A stretch of 40,988 bases of DNA from Armatimonadetes bacterium 55-13. GTDB taxonomy: Bacteria; Armatimonadota; Fimbriimonadia; Fimbriimonadales; Fimbriimonadaceae. Location of the stretch: positions 1 through 40,988 of the forward strand of contig MKRX01000021.1 in assembly GCA_001898035.1 (NCBI GenBank). Reading direction: 5' to 3'. The notes beneath the pieces were generated by a model. That model was given only the letters and a program-made list of their open reading frames with translations. It had not been told where the DNA came from and did no database searches. The translations under genes and the position numbers were made by a program. Below, in pieces: positions 17,746 to 26,247 of this stretch. Numbering within the stretch: the stretch's first letter is position 1; each line of letters opens with the position of its first letter.

Positions 17746-18105
17746 ATCTTAGGTCTCCTTCTCTTAAAGCAAGAAGAAAGGTCGGAGGAGACCGAGAAGC
17801 GGGAACATGCGACGTTTCGACCTTGGAAACTAGGGGAAGGACAATTCGCCAGAATCACGCCCCGCTTCTCGATCCCATCGATGAAGAAGCCCCCGGAATC
17901 GCGATATACTGAATTCGAGCCTCCACCCGTTGAAGGGAAGGATCTTCCAACGTCGGGATTCCAAAGACACCGCATCGAGAGAAAATCTCGAAGCTTGTAG
18001 GGTCATTATTCAGGTGCGCTGTAATCCACACCGTTCCGCGTGGATTTCAAAAGCGTTCCGCCTGGCCCAATCCATAATCTTTTTGAAATTCAGGAGTGAA
18101 ACAGG
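17746..18105. other. 360-bp divergent intergenic region
   Basis: This gap separates the esterase operon (minus) from the SARP-type regulator (plus). It holds the esterase Shine-Dalgarno at its left end, and at its right end the paired 12-bp direct repeats and -10-like element described separately. An inverted repeat AATCCAC/GTGGATT (18023-18029 and 18040-18046) overlaps the first direct repeat. Open frames crossing the region are not convincing as genes. Confidence 0.5.
18032..18078 (+). promoter_or_regulatory. 22-bp-phased direct repeats and -10, candidate SARP operator
   Basis: CGTTCCGCGTGG at 18032-18043 and CGTTCCGCCTGG at 18054-18065 differ at one base and are 22 bp apart start to start, two helical turns. 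CATAAT follows at 18073-18078, and AGGAGTGAAACAGG precedes the ATG. Known SARP activators bind short direct repeats on one face of the helix that overlap the -35 region close to the -10. The geometry here fits autoregulation by the product of the next gene. Confidence 0.45.
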
Positions 18106-21100
18106 ATGGGAAGAGGTGGTTCCCGGACTGACTTAACGATCAATCTATTCGGCCCGATGCGAGTCCTGGTAGAGGGAGCAGAACTCCCGCCCCTTCGTTC
18201 GCGTAAGGCTCTCTGGCTCCTCGCCGTCCTGGTCCTGCGCCAGGGTCGTCGGGTCGAACGAGACTGGCTGGCCAGCCTTCTCTGGCCGGACGCGGAGCAC
18301 ACCAAAGCCTTCGCCAACCTCCGCGCCGTCCTGAGCGAACTCCGCCAGGCGCTCGGCTCCCAAGGCTATCGAATCCAGTCCCCCGACCGCCGTTCCCTCG
18401 AAATGGACCTGGAAGGCGCCGAGATCGATCTCGTCGAATTCGAAAACGCGCTCGCCACCCCCACTCTCGCTTCCCTCCAATCGGCCGTCGATATCTACCA
18501 AGGCCACCTCCTTGAGGGCTGCCCCGAAGAATGGGTGCCCCAAGAGCGCGCCGCCCGAGAGCACAAGTGCATTCAAGCCCTGCTCCAACTCGGAGACTCG
18601 GCCCACGCTGCCCAAGATTTTCCCGCCGCCCAAGCCTGGTTCCAAAGGGCCATCCAGATCGATCCTTGGCGAGACGCCCCCCGCCGCGGCCTCATGGAGG
18701 CATTTGCCGCCGGTGGAGACACGAACGAAGCCCTTCAGGTCTATCGCCAATTTGAAGACCACCTCAAAGGCGAAGCGCGTACCGTTCCAGACCAGCAGAC
18801 CACCGATCTCTATCTCCGTCTCCGTGCCGAAGCTAAAACCAAGACGCGAGAGACGCCCCCCGCTCCCACCACTATCTTCGCGGGGAGCCTCCCCCATCCT
18901 TTCACCGACCTCGTCGGCCGAGAGGACGAGCGCATCGAAGTCGCTTCTCTCCTTCGTCGGTCCCGCCTCGTGACCCTCACCGGCCTCGGCGGAATCGGGA
19001 AAACCCGCCTCGCCGTGGCCGTAGCCAAAGACGTCGTCCGCGACTACCCCCACGGCGTCACCCTCGTCTCCCTGGAAGCCATTCAGGACGAATCCGATAT
19101 CCCTCGCCAAATTGGCCAGGCCCTCAGTCTCTCCGAGTCCCCCGACCAACCCTGGATGGAAATCGTGGTCGGACACCTCGCCGAAAAGCGAATGATCCTC
19201 GTGCTGGATAACTGCGAACACCTGCTACGCGCCTCCGCCCAGGCTGTTTCAGCGATCCTCCAATCCTGCGCGGGAGTCCGTATCCTCGCCACCAGCCGAG
19301 AGTCTCTCGGCATTCCCGGCGAGACCGCCTGGTATGTCCCCGGCCTCGCCGTCCCCAATCCCAATCACCTCCCGGCTGGGTCATCCACCCTCCGCCGGGT
19401 GGTTCTCGCCTATGAAGGCGTCCAACTCTTCATCGAACGCGCCCAAGCCGCTCGCCCGAACTTCGCCGTTAACGCCGCCAACGTCACCGTCATCGCCCAA
19501 ATCTGCGCCTATCTCGAAGGCATTCCTCTCGCCATCGAGCTCGCCGCCGCCCGTGTTCGCTCCATGCCCCTGGAAGAAATTGCCGAGCGGCTCCAGACCG
19601 ATTTCGCCCTCCTCGCCACCACCGGCAAATCCATCGTTATCCGGCAGCAGGCCCTCAAGGCCACCCTCGATTGGTCCTACAACACCCTGACTGCCGAGGA
19701 AAAGAACCTCTTCGCCCGACTCTCGGTCTTTGCTGGCGGTTGGACGCTTCCCGCCGCGGAGTCCTTGGCGGAAGATCAGCCCGTTCCCGATCTCCTCGCC
19801 TCCCTCGTCGATAAGTCGCTCATTCGCTTCGAAGATCAAGACGATTCCGAGCGCTATCGAATGGTAGAAATGGTCCGCCACTTCGCCTCTGAAAAACTCG
19901 TTGAGTCTGGAGAGCAGGAAACAATCCGGGCCAAGCATCGCCACTGGTGCGCGCTCTTTGCCGAACGGGCCGCCGCTGGCATTCTCGGTGTCGAACAACC
20001 GCGCTGGATGCGCGCCCTCATCTTCGAATACGATAACTTCCGGCACGCCCTCGCCTTCGCCCCCCAAGAGGAATCGGCCATTCAAGACACCCTCCGCCTC
20101 GCTGGCGCCCTCTGGCGTTACTGGTACTCCCGAGGGCAGTTTGTCGAAGGGAAGGAAGCTCTCGAACGGGTGCTTCACCAGGACGCCCGGGCCATCCCCA
20201 CCCCCGCCCTCGCCCTCTCGCTTCACGGTCTTGGTGTCATGCACTTCCGATTGGGCGAGTTCACCGAGGCCGAGTACACCCACCGACAAGCCCTTGCCAT
20301 CCGGGAAGCCATCCAAGACCATCCCGGCATCGTCGAATCACGATTCAATCTCGCCAATATCGCCAGCCAAACCTCGCGTCGAGAAGAAGCTATCGTTCTT
20401 TGGCAAGACTGCATCCAAGACTGGGAATCGCTTGGCAATCATCGCATGGCCGGCCTCGCGTTGGGCAACCTGGGCACCGCCGAAATCGAAAGGGGACACT
20501 ACCAAGCTGGTCGAGACTACTACGAACGGAGTTGGAAAGCCCTCATCAAAAATGGCGATCCCCACACCATCGTCTGGGCTGAAAGCCAGTTGGCCAATGC
20601 CGACCAAGACCTGGGGCATCTGGCGGAAGCTCAAGCCCGCCACGAGTCGTGCCTGCAAACCTTCATCAAAATGGGAGATAAGCGCGCCATCGCCTGGACT
20701 CTCCACAAACTCGGAGCCATCGCCTTTGATCGAGGCACGATGCCCGAAGCAGAAGAAAAGCTAAATCAGGCAAATGATCTCTTTGTCGAGATTTCGGACC
20801 CACAGGGGCTAGCCTGGACTCACCTTGGGCTGGCCAATGTTCACCTTTGGCGAAATGACCTTAAAAAAGCGCTGGAGCGCATCGAGAGCGCCCACCGTCT
20901 GTTCCAGCAAGAAGGCAATGAACGAAGTCTGAGCCGGAGCCATCTCGCACTCGCGGTCTACCACCTTCAGGCGGGTGACCTCATGAAGGCGGAAAGTGAA
21001 TTCTTGGTCAGTATCCAGATGCTCCAAAGACTGAGGGACCTTGGCGGAATGGAAGTTCTTGAGTATTACTCTCGGTTCCTCGCTGCCCGGAACCAACCAA

Positions 21101-21321
21101 GTCGCGCCGCCATCGTTCTTGGGTTCAGTGCCCAGATTCGGGCTCAAATCGCCCATCCCGCTTCTCCCCTCGAACAAAAGGAAATCGAAAAGCTCGTCCA
21201 ATCCCTCCAAGGCCAACTCGGACCGTCCTTTGACAGTCGTTGGCAAACCGGCGCCAATTTCTCTTGGGATCAGATCTTCGAACAGATCCTAACCGAACCA
21301 GAACCGGTTATGACCGCGTAA
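18106..21321 (+). CDS. SARP/BTAD-NB-ARC-TPR transcriptional regulator
   Basis: The protein has 1071 residues. The N-terminal OmpR-like winged helix (about 10-95, INLFGPMRVLVEG to LRQALG) and BTAD domain (about 105-240, ending YLRLRAEAK) are those of SARP activators. An NB-ARC/STAND ATPase follows, with Walker A GLGGIGKT at 293-300 and Walker B MILVLDN at 363-369, and the TSRESLGIPGE motif typical of AfsR/LAL-like regulators. The C-terminal 400 residues are TPR repeats (for example LGVMHFRLGEFTEAEYTHRQAL). Ligand and target genes are unknown. It is divergent from the esterase operon. Its end overlaps the convergent hydrolase gene by 14 bp. Confidence 0.92.
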   Translation: MGRGGSRTDLTINLFGPMRVLVEGAELPPLRSRKALWLLAVLVLRQGRRVERDWLASLLWPDAEHTKAFANLRAVLSELRQALGSQGYRIQSPDRRSLEMDLEGAEIDLVEFENALATPTLASLQSAVDIYQGHLLEGCPEEWVPQERAAREHKCIQALLQLGDSAHAAQDFPAAQAWFQRAIQIDPWRDAPRRGLMEAFAAGGDTNEALQVYRQFEDHLKGEARTVPDQQTTDLYLRLRAEAKTKTRETPPAPTTIFAGSLPHPFTDLVGREDERIEVASLLRRSRLVTLTGLGGIGKTRLAVAVAKDVVRDYPHGVTLVSLEAIQDESDIPRQIGQALSLSESPDQPWMEIVVGHLAEKRMILVLDNCEHLLRASAQAVSAILQSCAGVRILATSRESLGIPGETAWYVPGLAVPNPNHLPAGSSTLRRVVLAYEGVQLFIERAQAARPNFAVNAANVTVIAQICAYLEGIPLAIELAAARVRSMPLEEIAERLQTDFALLATTGKSIVIRQQALKATLDWSYNTLTAEEKNLFARLSVFAGGWTLPAAESLAEDQPVPDLLASLVDKSLIRFEDQDDSERYRMVEMVRHFASEKLVESGEQETIRAKHRHWCALFAERAAAGILGVEQPRWMRALIFEYDNFRHALAFAPQEESAIQDTLRLAGALWRYWYSRGQFVEGKEALERVLHQDARAIPTPALALSLHGLGVMHFRLGEFTEAEYTHRQALAIREAIQDHPGIVESRFNLANIASQTSRREEAIVLWQDCIQDWESLGNHRMAGLALGNLGTAEIERGHYQAGRDYYERSWKALIKNGDPHTIVWAESQLANADQDLGHLAEAQARHESCLQTFIKMGDKRAIAWTLHKLGAIAFDRGTMPEAEEKLNQANDLFVEISDPQGLAWTHLGLANVHLWRNDLKKALERIESAHRLFQQEGNERSLSRSHLALAVYHLQAGDLMKAESEFLVSIQMLQRLRDLGGMEVLEYYSRFLAARNQPSRAAIVLGFSAQIRAQIAHPASPLEQKEIEKLVQSLQGQLGPSFDSRWQTGANFSWDQIFEQILTEPEPVMTA

Positions 21322-22615
21322 CCTCGTTCGCCCACTTGACCAGCATGTCGCAGATGGCAGGATTCATCTCCTTCCCGCCCTTCGCCCAAAACTCCATGCT
21401 TTCCTTGGGAGTCGCCACCCTCCGGAACGCGTGATCGCTCTCCGGAATCTCCACAAACCGTGCCTTGCCGGGGTGGGCGCGATTCACGATGTCCGCGATC
21501 ATCGGGTGGTCCACCCGCTCCGCCACAAAATCGCAAGCTCCGTAGACAGAGAGCACTTGCGTATCTAACTTCTCCCAAAACGACGCGTAGTTCTGGGCAA
21601 AGCATCCGCGCCAGAACGGTAATCCCACTCCAGAAAAGTGCTTCCCATCGGGAATGACCGCCTTCGCCGCCCCCGCCCACTTCGGGTGTTTTTCCTCAAT
21701 CTCCGCCAAGCTCAGCCCTTCGTTAAAGATCAGATGCAGAGCCGCAATCACGTTCCGCTCGGAGGCATCCAACGAAGACGCTACCGCCCCGCCCAGAGAG
21801 GGCTGGTGGCGAAACATATCGACGACGTATTCATGCCAAGTCCGCACGACCGTCCCGTAAACAGCCAATCCTGCCACCGGGATCTCGCTCGCCAAAATCG
21901 GCCCTTCGCATCCCCCCATGCTGTGACCAAAGATCACCACCTTTGAGGGATCGACAAAGTCGTATTGCTTTGTCTTGAGCAGCGCCTGCCGGAACGCGTC
22001 AACCTCGGTATCGAAGTCCACGTCGTCTGCTGGACCGCCTTCACTGTCGCCCAGCCCGGGCTTCTCCACTCGCACCGTGACATATCCCTTGTCACTAAAT
22101 GCCCGGCAGATTCGCCCATAGCCGCTGGTGCTCGTCAGCGGTTGTTCATTGGACACATAGCCGATTCCCTGGATCAAGAACATCGCCGGGTGTTTTCCGG
22201 CCGTCTTGGGACGCGTCACAAAGATTCGAATCCGCTTGCCCTTGCTCACAACGGAGTCATAAATCGTCTCGTAACCGTCGCCATTGTCCGGCAACTTGGG
22301 AAGGATTTGGATCGCAGCCATCTGCTCTTTACCTGCCCGCATGAACGCGAGGGAAGATTGAGAACCGGTTTTCAGTCCACCAAGGATCTGAGTCAGGTCA
22401 CCAACCGTCGCCGTCGGCTTGCCCGCCAAGGATGTGACGATATCGTCCACTCTCAATTTCGCGGAATCGGCCGTCCCTCCTGCCACCACCTGCGTGACCT
22501 TCAAACCGCCCTCAACTGCCGTCAATCCCGCGCCGAACCAGGGCTTTCGTGGAAGAGGATCGGCCTGAAGTCCACTACTTAACCAGAGCCCAGCCGCCAA
22601 AAGGGAAGTGATCAT
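21308..22615 (-). CDS. exported PDZ-domain alpha/beta hydrolase
   Basis: The protein has 435 residues. A signal peptide (MITSLLAAGLWLSSGLQA) is followed by a PDZ domain (about 25-105: WFGAGLTAVEGGLKVTQV, then LRVDDIVTSLAGKP). A large alpha/beta hydrolase domain comes next, with GHSMGG (Ser 232), an acid after LDTQVLSVYGACDFV, and His in ESDHAF. The fusion suggests an extracytoplasmic esterase or peptidase-like hydrolase whose PDZ domain binds peptide termini or substrate. It is the second gene of a pair with 22619-23257, with a 3-bp gap. It is convergent with the SARP regulator. Confidence 0.85.
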   Translation of the reverse strand: MITSLLAAGLWLSSGLQADPLPRKPWFGAGLTAVEGGLKVTQVVAGGTADSAKLRVDDIVTSLAGKPTATVGDLTQILGGLKTGSQSSLAFMRAGKEQMAAIQILPKLPDNGDGYETIYDSVVSKGKRIRIFVTRPKTAGKHPAMFLIQGIGYVSNEQPLTSTSGYGRICRAFSDKGYVTVRVEKPGLGDSEGGPADDVDFDTEVDAFRQALLKTKQYDFVDPSKVVIFGHSMGGCEGPILASEIPVAGLAVYGTVVRTWHEYVVDMFRHQPSLGGAVASSLDASERNVIAALHLIFNEGLSLAEIEEKHPKWAGAAKAVIPDGKHFSGVGLPFWRGCFAQNYASFWEKLDTQVLSVYGACDFVAERVDHPMIADIVNRAHPGKARFVEIPESDHAFRRVATPKESMEFWAKGGKEMNPAICDMLVKWANEVTRS

Positions 22616-22618
22616 GGC

Positions 22619-23257
22619 CTAGGAACCGACCTCAGCCTGGCCCTCACCCTTCAGGTCAATGACGATGACCGCCCCGGAAATCACTTCCGTATCCACCACT
22701 TTCTTATCCATTTTTCCGGTGAGAATCAAGTTCACTTCCTGGGTAATGTCGCCAATCTTCAGCGCGAGCTTGCTCTTCAAATTGAGGGCCCCATTTCTCT
22801 CACCCATGTAGTCCCGAGCGGTGAGAGAAGGCGAAGTATCGGATTTCGGAGTAAGCGTAATCGAAACCTTGTCTTTGCCCCACTTCAACTTGGCCGTGGC
22901 GTAGATCGCGTTGCTTCGCGGCAACGTGATGGGAACTTCCGCGCTGGTCGCTCCGGCGTGGTACTTCATGTCGTCGCTCAACTTTCCCGAAATCGTGCTG
23001 CTGCCAAACTTGATCTCGAACCCGGTCTCCCCGTCAAACCGCGCCATCGCTTCCGAACTGAGGGGAAGATCGATACTTAACGACCATTTCGACCGCGTGG
23101 CCTCTTCCGATTGCGACGAGTTGCCATCTGAGACCGTGCGCGACTCGAACCGCATCCATTCCGAATACTTAACCTTGGCCACCTTCGGACCAAAAACGGG
23201 CGATGCGGAGACCAGAGCAACGGCGAACAATAGACCCAGACCGAGACAAGGCTTCAT
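22619..23257 (-). CDS. secreted protein of unknown function
   Basis: The protein has 212 residues from the ATG at 23257, which is preceded by TGGAGGTT at a good distance. The signal peptide is CLGLGLLFAVALVSASPVF. The mature part is beta-rich with alternating polar and hydrophobic residues (for example YATAKLKWGKDKVSITLTP) and has no catalytic motif. It probably binds a ligand or assembles in the envelope. It precedes the PDZ-hydrolase gene by 3 bp and is likely co-transcribed, which hints at a shared extracytoplasmic process. Confidence 0.7.
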   Translation of the reverse strand: MKPCLGLGLLFAVALVSASPVFGPKVAKVKYSEWMRFESRTVSDGNSSQSEEATRSKWSLSIDLPLSSEAMARFDGETGFEIKFGSSTISGKLSDDMKYHAGATSAEVPITLPRSNAIYATAKLKWGKDKVSITLTPKSDTSPSLTARDYMGERNGALNLKSKLALKIGDITQEVNLILTGKMDKKVVDTEVISGAVIVIDLKGEGQAEVGS

Positions 23258-23342
23258 GCGAACCTCCAACGCGGAAATCGCTTCCGCTCGCTCGCAGTAT
23301 ACGAATCGTCGCCGTCAATTAGATCCAGGGAGGAGAGAAAAT

Positions 23343-23927
23343 CTAAGGGCGTGGCCGAAGGGCTGCCACGATCGTTGCCGTATCCCTCACTTTGCCCATC
23401 AGCGGAAACATCTGAGTTACCGAGAACTCATGCATCTCCCCGTTCAAACCACTCATCGCGTTGTGAGCAAACACAAGTTCAAACACCCGATCGTAAGCTC
23501 CTCTCGCTGTTGACTCCACCCCCATGTTCGTCGCCAGCCCGGTCATGATCACCGTCTTGATCCCCCGCCGACGCAACTGCAGATCCAAGTCCGTCCCGTA
23601 AAACGCCCCCCACTGCCGCTTGATCACATGCTTATCCCCCGGCTGCAGTTTCACGCGCTCCACAAACTCGTTCGCCCCCTCCGGGATCGCCGCATTCGGA
23701 TCCCGAACCACAAATTTGTCCGCCGGTGGACGAATCAGTTCATGCAGGTTCACCGTCGTGAACACCACCAATCCCCCCGCCGCCCGTAGCGCATCCGCAA
23801 TCTGAAGCGACCTCTCCACCACCTCCGCCCCCGAATAAGGCGCCAACTCCCGCCCCACCGTCGCGTTCTGCAAATCCACAATCACCGCCGCCGTCGTCCG
23901 AGGATCCAACTCTAGTTCCATACTCAT
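23343..23927 (-). CDS. isochorismatase-fold hydrolase lacking the catalytic Cys
   Basis: The 194-residue protein has the isochorismatase/nicotinamidase fold. The Asp of VIVDLQNATVG (Asp 18) and the Lys of KRQWGAFYGT (Lys 103) are present. In the third motif, TGLATNMGVESTARGAYD, the usual Cys before Val-Glu-Ser-Thr is Gly 136. Amidase members need that Cys, while true isochorismatases such as PhzD or EntB work without it. The protein may therefore be a vinyl-ether-type hydrolase or an inactive relative. GGAGGCG lies about 13 nt upstream of the ATG. Confidence 0.85.
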   Translation of the reverse strand: MSMELELDPRTTAAVIVDLQNATVGRELAPYSGAEVVERSLQIADALRAAGGLVVFTTVNLHELIRPPADKFVVRDPNAAIPEGANEFVERVKLQPGDKHVIKRQWGAFYGTDLDLQLRRRGIKTVIMTGLATNMGVESTARGAYDRVFELVFAHNAMSGLNGEMHEFSVTQMFPLMGKVRDTATIVAALRPRP

Positions 23928-24016
23928 AACTACCTAAACGCCTCCAGACATCATTCCGCCTACATCGCGAAGCGACCCTAACACCTAAAACCTCGTCCCT
24001 TGTCCCTCGTCCCTCG

Positions 24017-24076
24017 TCCCTGCCGCAAAGCGGCGCAGTCCCTGTCGCGAAGCGACGAAGTCCCTGCCCGAAGTGC
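24017..24076. repeat. 22-bp tandem repeat with internal hairpins
   Basis: Two 22-bp units (24017-24038 and 24039-24060) and a partial third (24061-24076) all start TCCCTG. Each full unit contains a small stem-loop, GCCGC-AAA-GCGGC and GTCGC-GAA-GCGAC. A related GTCGC-type hairpin lies at 23964-23976, and CGTCCCT-type heptads lead into the array. It sits in the gap before the phosphotransferase gene. Confidence 0.65.
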
Positions 24077-24078
24077 CC

Positions 24079-24996
24079 ATGATCGCTGACACTAACCTGA
24101 CCACCGAATCCGCCCACCGCATCGTAGCCACCCAGTTCCCCCAATTCAGGGATGAGGTTCCAACTCTCCTGGGCCAGGGCTGGGACAACTTCTGCATCAT
24201 CTATCCCGACCAGACCGTATTTCGCCTCCCCACCCGAAAAGTCGGCGCCGAGATCCTCGTCAATGAGTGTCATGCCCTCCCTCACCTGCGCCCTCAGCTA
24301 GATCTCCCCATCCCGGATTTCCAACACTTCGGTGTCCCCCAGGACGACTACCCTTATCCATTCGTCGGATACCCTTTGCTCCCCGGCCAGACCGCTGACC
24401 GAATGACATGGACCGATGAAGAAAGGGCTCGACAGGTACAGCCACTTGCCAATTTCCTCAACCAGCTCCACGCCATCGAGTTCACAAACTCGCCCCTCCA
24501 AGACCTCCCGGACGACACCATCTTCCGCAAAGACCCCATTTCCCTTTTGGAGAAGATCGAGACCCGCTGCCAAATCCTCCAAGACTCCCCTCAAACCCCC
24601 TCCGATCTGGATCTGACCGCCATCCTCAAATGGGCAAGAGCGCTCGCCCCCACCATCCGACCAACCGCCAGGGTCGTCATCGTTCACGGAGACCTCTACC
24701 CTCGTCACCTGATTGCGAACGAACGGCGACAAGTCACGGGAATCATCGATTGGGGAGACACCCACCGCGGCCACCCCGCACTCGACCTCTCCCTCGCCTA
24801 CACCTTCGTGCTCCCAACCCAAAGAGAGCGCTTCTTCGCCGCCTACCACCACCCCCTCGAAGACTCCGACCTCCAACTCGCCGCCCTCCGCGCCGCCATG
24901 TACGGAACGTCTCTGATGGTCTACGGCCAAACCATTGATGACCACACCATCAAATCCCTGGCCCACCAAATCCTGAAATCGCTTCCTATCTGGTAG
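24079..24996 (+). CDS. aminoglycoside/macrolide phosphotransferase-family kinase
   Basis: The protein has 305 residues with the APH/choline-kinase fold. The catalytic loop is HGDLYPRHL (residues 203-211) and the metal-binding motif is IIDWGDTHRG (222-231). The HGDLY-x-RHL form with His replacing the usual Asn is typical of the Mph-like phosphotransferase subfamily. An N-terminal lobe with GQGWDNFCIIYP and a Lys in VFRLPTRK is also present. Substrate is unknown, and chromosomal members often do not give drug resistance. GTG at 24073 is an alternative start to ATG 24079. The tandem repeat array abuts it. Confidence 0.85.
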   Translation: MIADTNLTTESAHRIVATQFPQFRDEVPTLLGQGWDNFCIIYPDQTVFRLPTRKVGAEILVNECHALPHLRPQLDLPIPDFQHFGVPQDDYPYPFVGYPLLPGQTADRMTWTDEERARQVQPLANFLNQLHAIEFTNSPLQDLPDDTIFRKDPISLLEKIETRCQILQDSPQTPSDLDLTAILKWARALAPTIRPTARVVIVHGDLYPRHLIANERRQVTGIIDWGDTHRGHPALDLSLAYTFVLPTQRERFFAAYHHPLEDSDLQLAALRAAMYGTSLMVYGQTIDDHTIKSLAHQILKSLPIW

Positions 24997-25122
24997 CGCA
25001 AGCATCGCCCACCCGCGATGGGCTTACCGTTGAACGCTCGATCGACGCCAAATTTCAAACCTCGACAACGGAATTTCTCGAAAACCTCGCAACGCCCAAC
25101 CCTCCGCCTAAAGACCAAAAAA

Positions 25123-25164
25123 TTTCAATTTTGAAAAACTCGTGCTAAGATGTACGCGTGTACA
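25123..25164 (+). promoter_or_regulatory. promoter and LacI-type operator overlapping the start codon
   Basis: TTTCAA at 25123-25128 and an extended -10 TGCTAAGAT at 25143-25151 are 17 bp apart hexamer to hexamer. The predicted transcription start coincides with the GTG at 25158. A palindrome TGTAC-GCGT-GTACA (25151-25164) covers the -10 end and the start codon and resembles LacI/CcpA-family operators (12 of 14 positions fit the cre consensus). TTTCAATTTTGAAA (25123-25136) is a second inverted repeat. Autorepression is likely. Confidence 0.45.
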
Positions 25165-26195
25165 ACAAGCGCGTGAACACGCGAAGCACAGGACGTCCAA
25201 CGCGGGACGATGTAGCTAAGGCAGCTAATATTTCAGGAGCAACCGTATCGCGGGTGCTCAGCGGAAGGACCGATCTTCCGATCTTGCCCGAGACTCGGGC
25301 CAAGGTCTTGGAAGCGGCCAGATCGCTTGGTTATTTGCCAAACACCGCTGCTCGGGCCCTTACCAGTGGACGCTCGGGGATCATCGGCTTCTGGATGAGC
25401 CTGGAGTACTCCTGCTATCGCGGCCAAGTCCTCGACTGCATGCGGGCCCTCCTTCGGGAAACCGAGGTCACCGCTGCCGTCACTGACATCGACGAGGAAT
25501 ACAACCTCGCTCACACCTTCGACCGAGCCCTACGAGTCCCTGTCGATGGCATTCTTGCGTTCGACAACTCCGCGTCCGTAGAAGCGTTTACTCGGGACTA
25601 CGACCGGATCGCCCCGACGATCCCATTTGTCAGCATGGGCGCCTATTGGTCCGAGAGCAAAAGCTACGTTGGAATTGACCTCCGTAAAGGAGCCGATGCC
25701 GCCATGGACCACCTCATCGGAACCGGGCGCAAACACATTTCTTATCTGGCCCCCTGGACCTCGGAACTGGTCGATTCCGGCCCCCGGTTCGAGGGATACC
25801 GAGATGCCATGGTCGGAGCCGGGCTCGAATCGCGAACCATCGCGGTCGAAACGTTCTCGTTCAAGCACATCAAGGACGGTATTGAAAAGCTCTACGCGGA
25901 GAAAGCTCTCCCCGAAGCGATCGTCTGTATGAACGACGAGGCCGCCGTCTCGACATCACTCGTTCTTTCTAACCTTGGCGTGAAAATCGGCGAGGATGTC
26001 GCCCTGGTCGGATTCAACGGCATCGAAGAGACCGAACACACCCAGGTTCCCATTACCACCGTTCGCCAGCCCATCCAAGAGATGTGCATGCTGGCCTGGC
26101 AATTCCTCAAAGAGCAGATGGCCGACCCCACTGCTCCACTTCAGCAAGAGATTTTAGTTCCGGAGCTCGTTGTAAGGGAGTCAACGGCGCGTTAG
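25158..26195 (+). CDS. LacI family transcriptional regulator
   Basis: The protein has 345 residues from a GTG start. The N-terminal HTH is clear at TRDDVAKAANISGATVSRVL (about 14-33), with the hinge helix region LGYLPNTAARALTSGRS, followed by a periplasmic-binding-protein-like effector domain (IGFWMSLEYSCYRG, DGILAFDN, AIVCMNDEAAVS, VALVGFNGIEETEH). Effectors are usually sugars, but none is indicated. No sugar-utilisation operon follows. Instead, a pilin gene lies 52 bp downstream on the same strand. Codons in the first 15 residues are less typical, and a start inside this stretch cannot be excluded. Confidence 0.92.
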   Translation: MYNKRVNTRSTGRPTRDDVAKAANISGATVSRVLSGRTDLPILPETRAKVLEAARSLGYLPNTAARALTSGRSGIIGFWMSLEYSCYRGQVLDCMRALLRETEVTAAVTDIDEEYNLAHTFDRALRVPVDGILAFDNSASVEAFTRDYDRIAPTIPFVSMGAYWSESKSYVGIDLRKGADAAMDHLIGTGRKHISYLAPWTSELVDSGPRFEGYRDAMVGAGLESRTIAVETFSFKHIKDGIEKLYAEKALPEAIVCMNDEAAVSTSLVLSNLGVKIGEDVALVGFNGIEETEHTQVPITTVRQPIQEMCMLAWQFLKEQMADPTAPLQQEILVPELVVRESTAR

Positions 26196-26247
26196 CGAAG
26201 CGGCTTCCACGGCCCCTTGGGGCCCGCGTCCTCAAAGATGAGACATC

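Noticed and set aside
18145..20322. Long antisense frames opposite the SARP-type regulator
   Set aside because: They mirror strongly biased sense codons and lack domains; the sense gene is unequivocal.
26196..26247. Terminator between the LacI and pilin genes
   Set aside because: GGCCCC-TT-GGGGCC is self-complementary, but the loop is too tight and no T run follows; read-through to the pilin gene remains possible.
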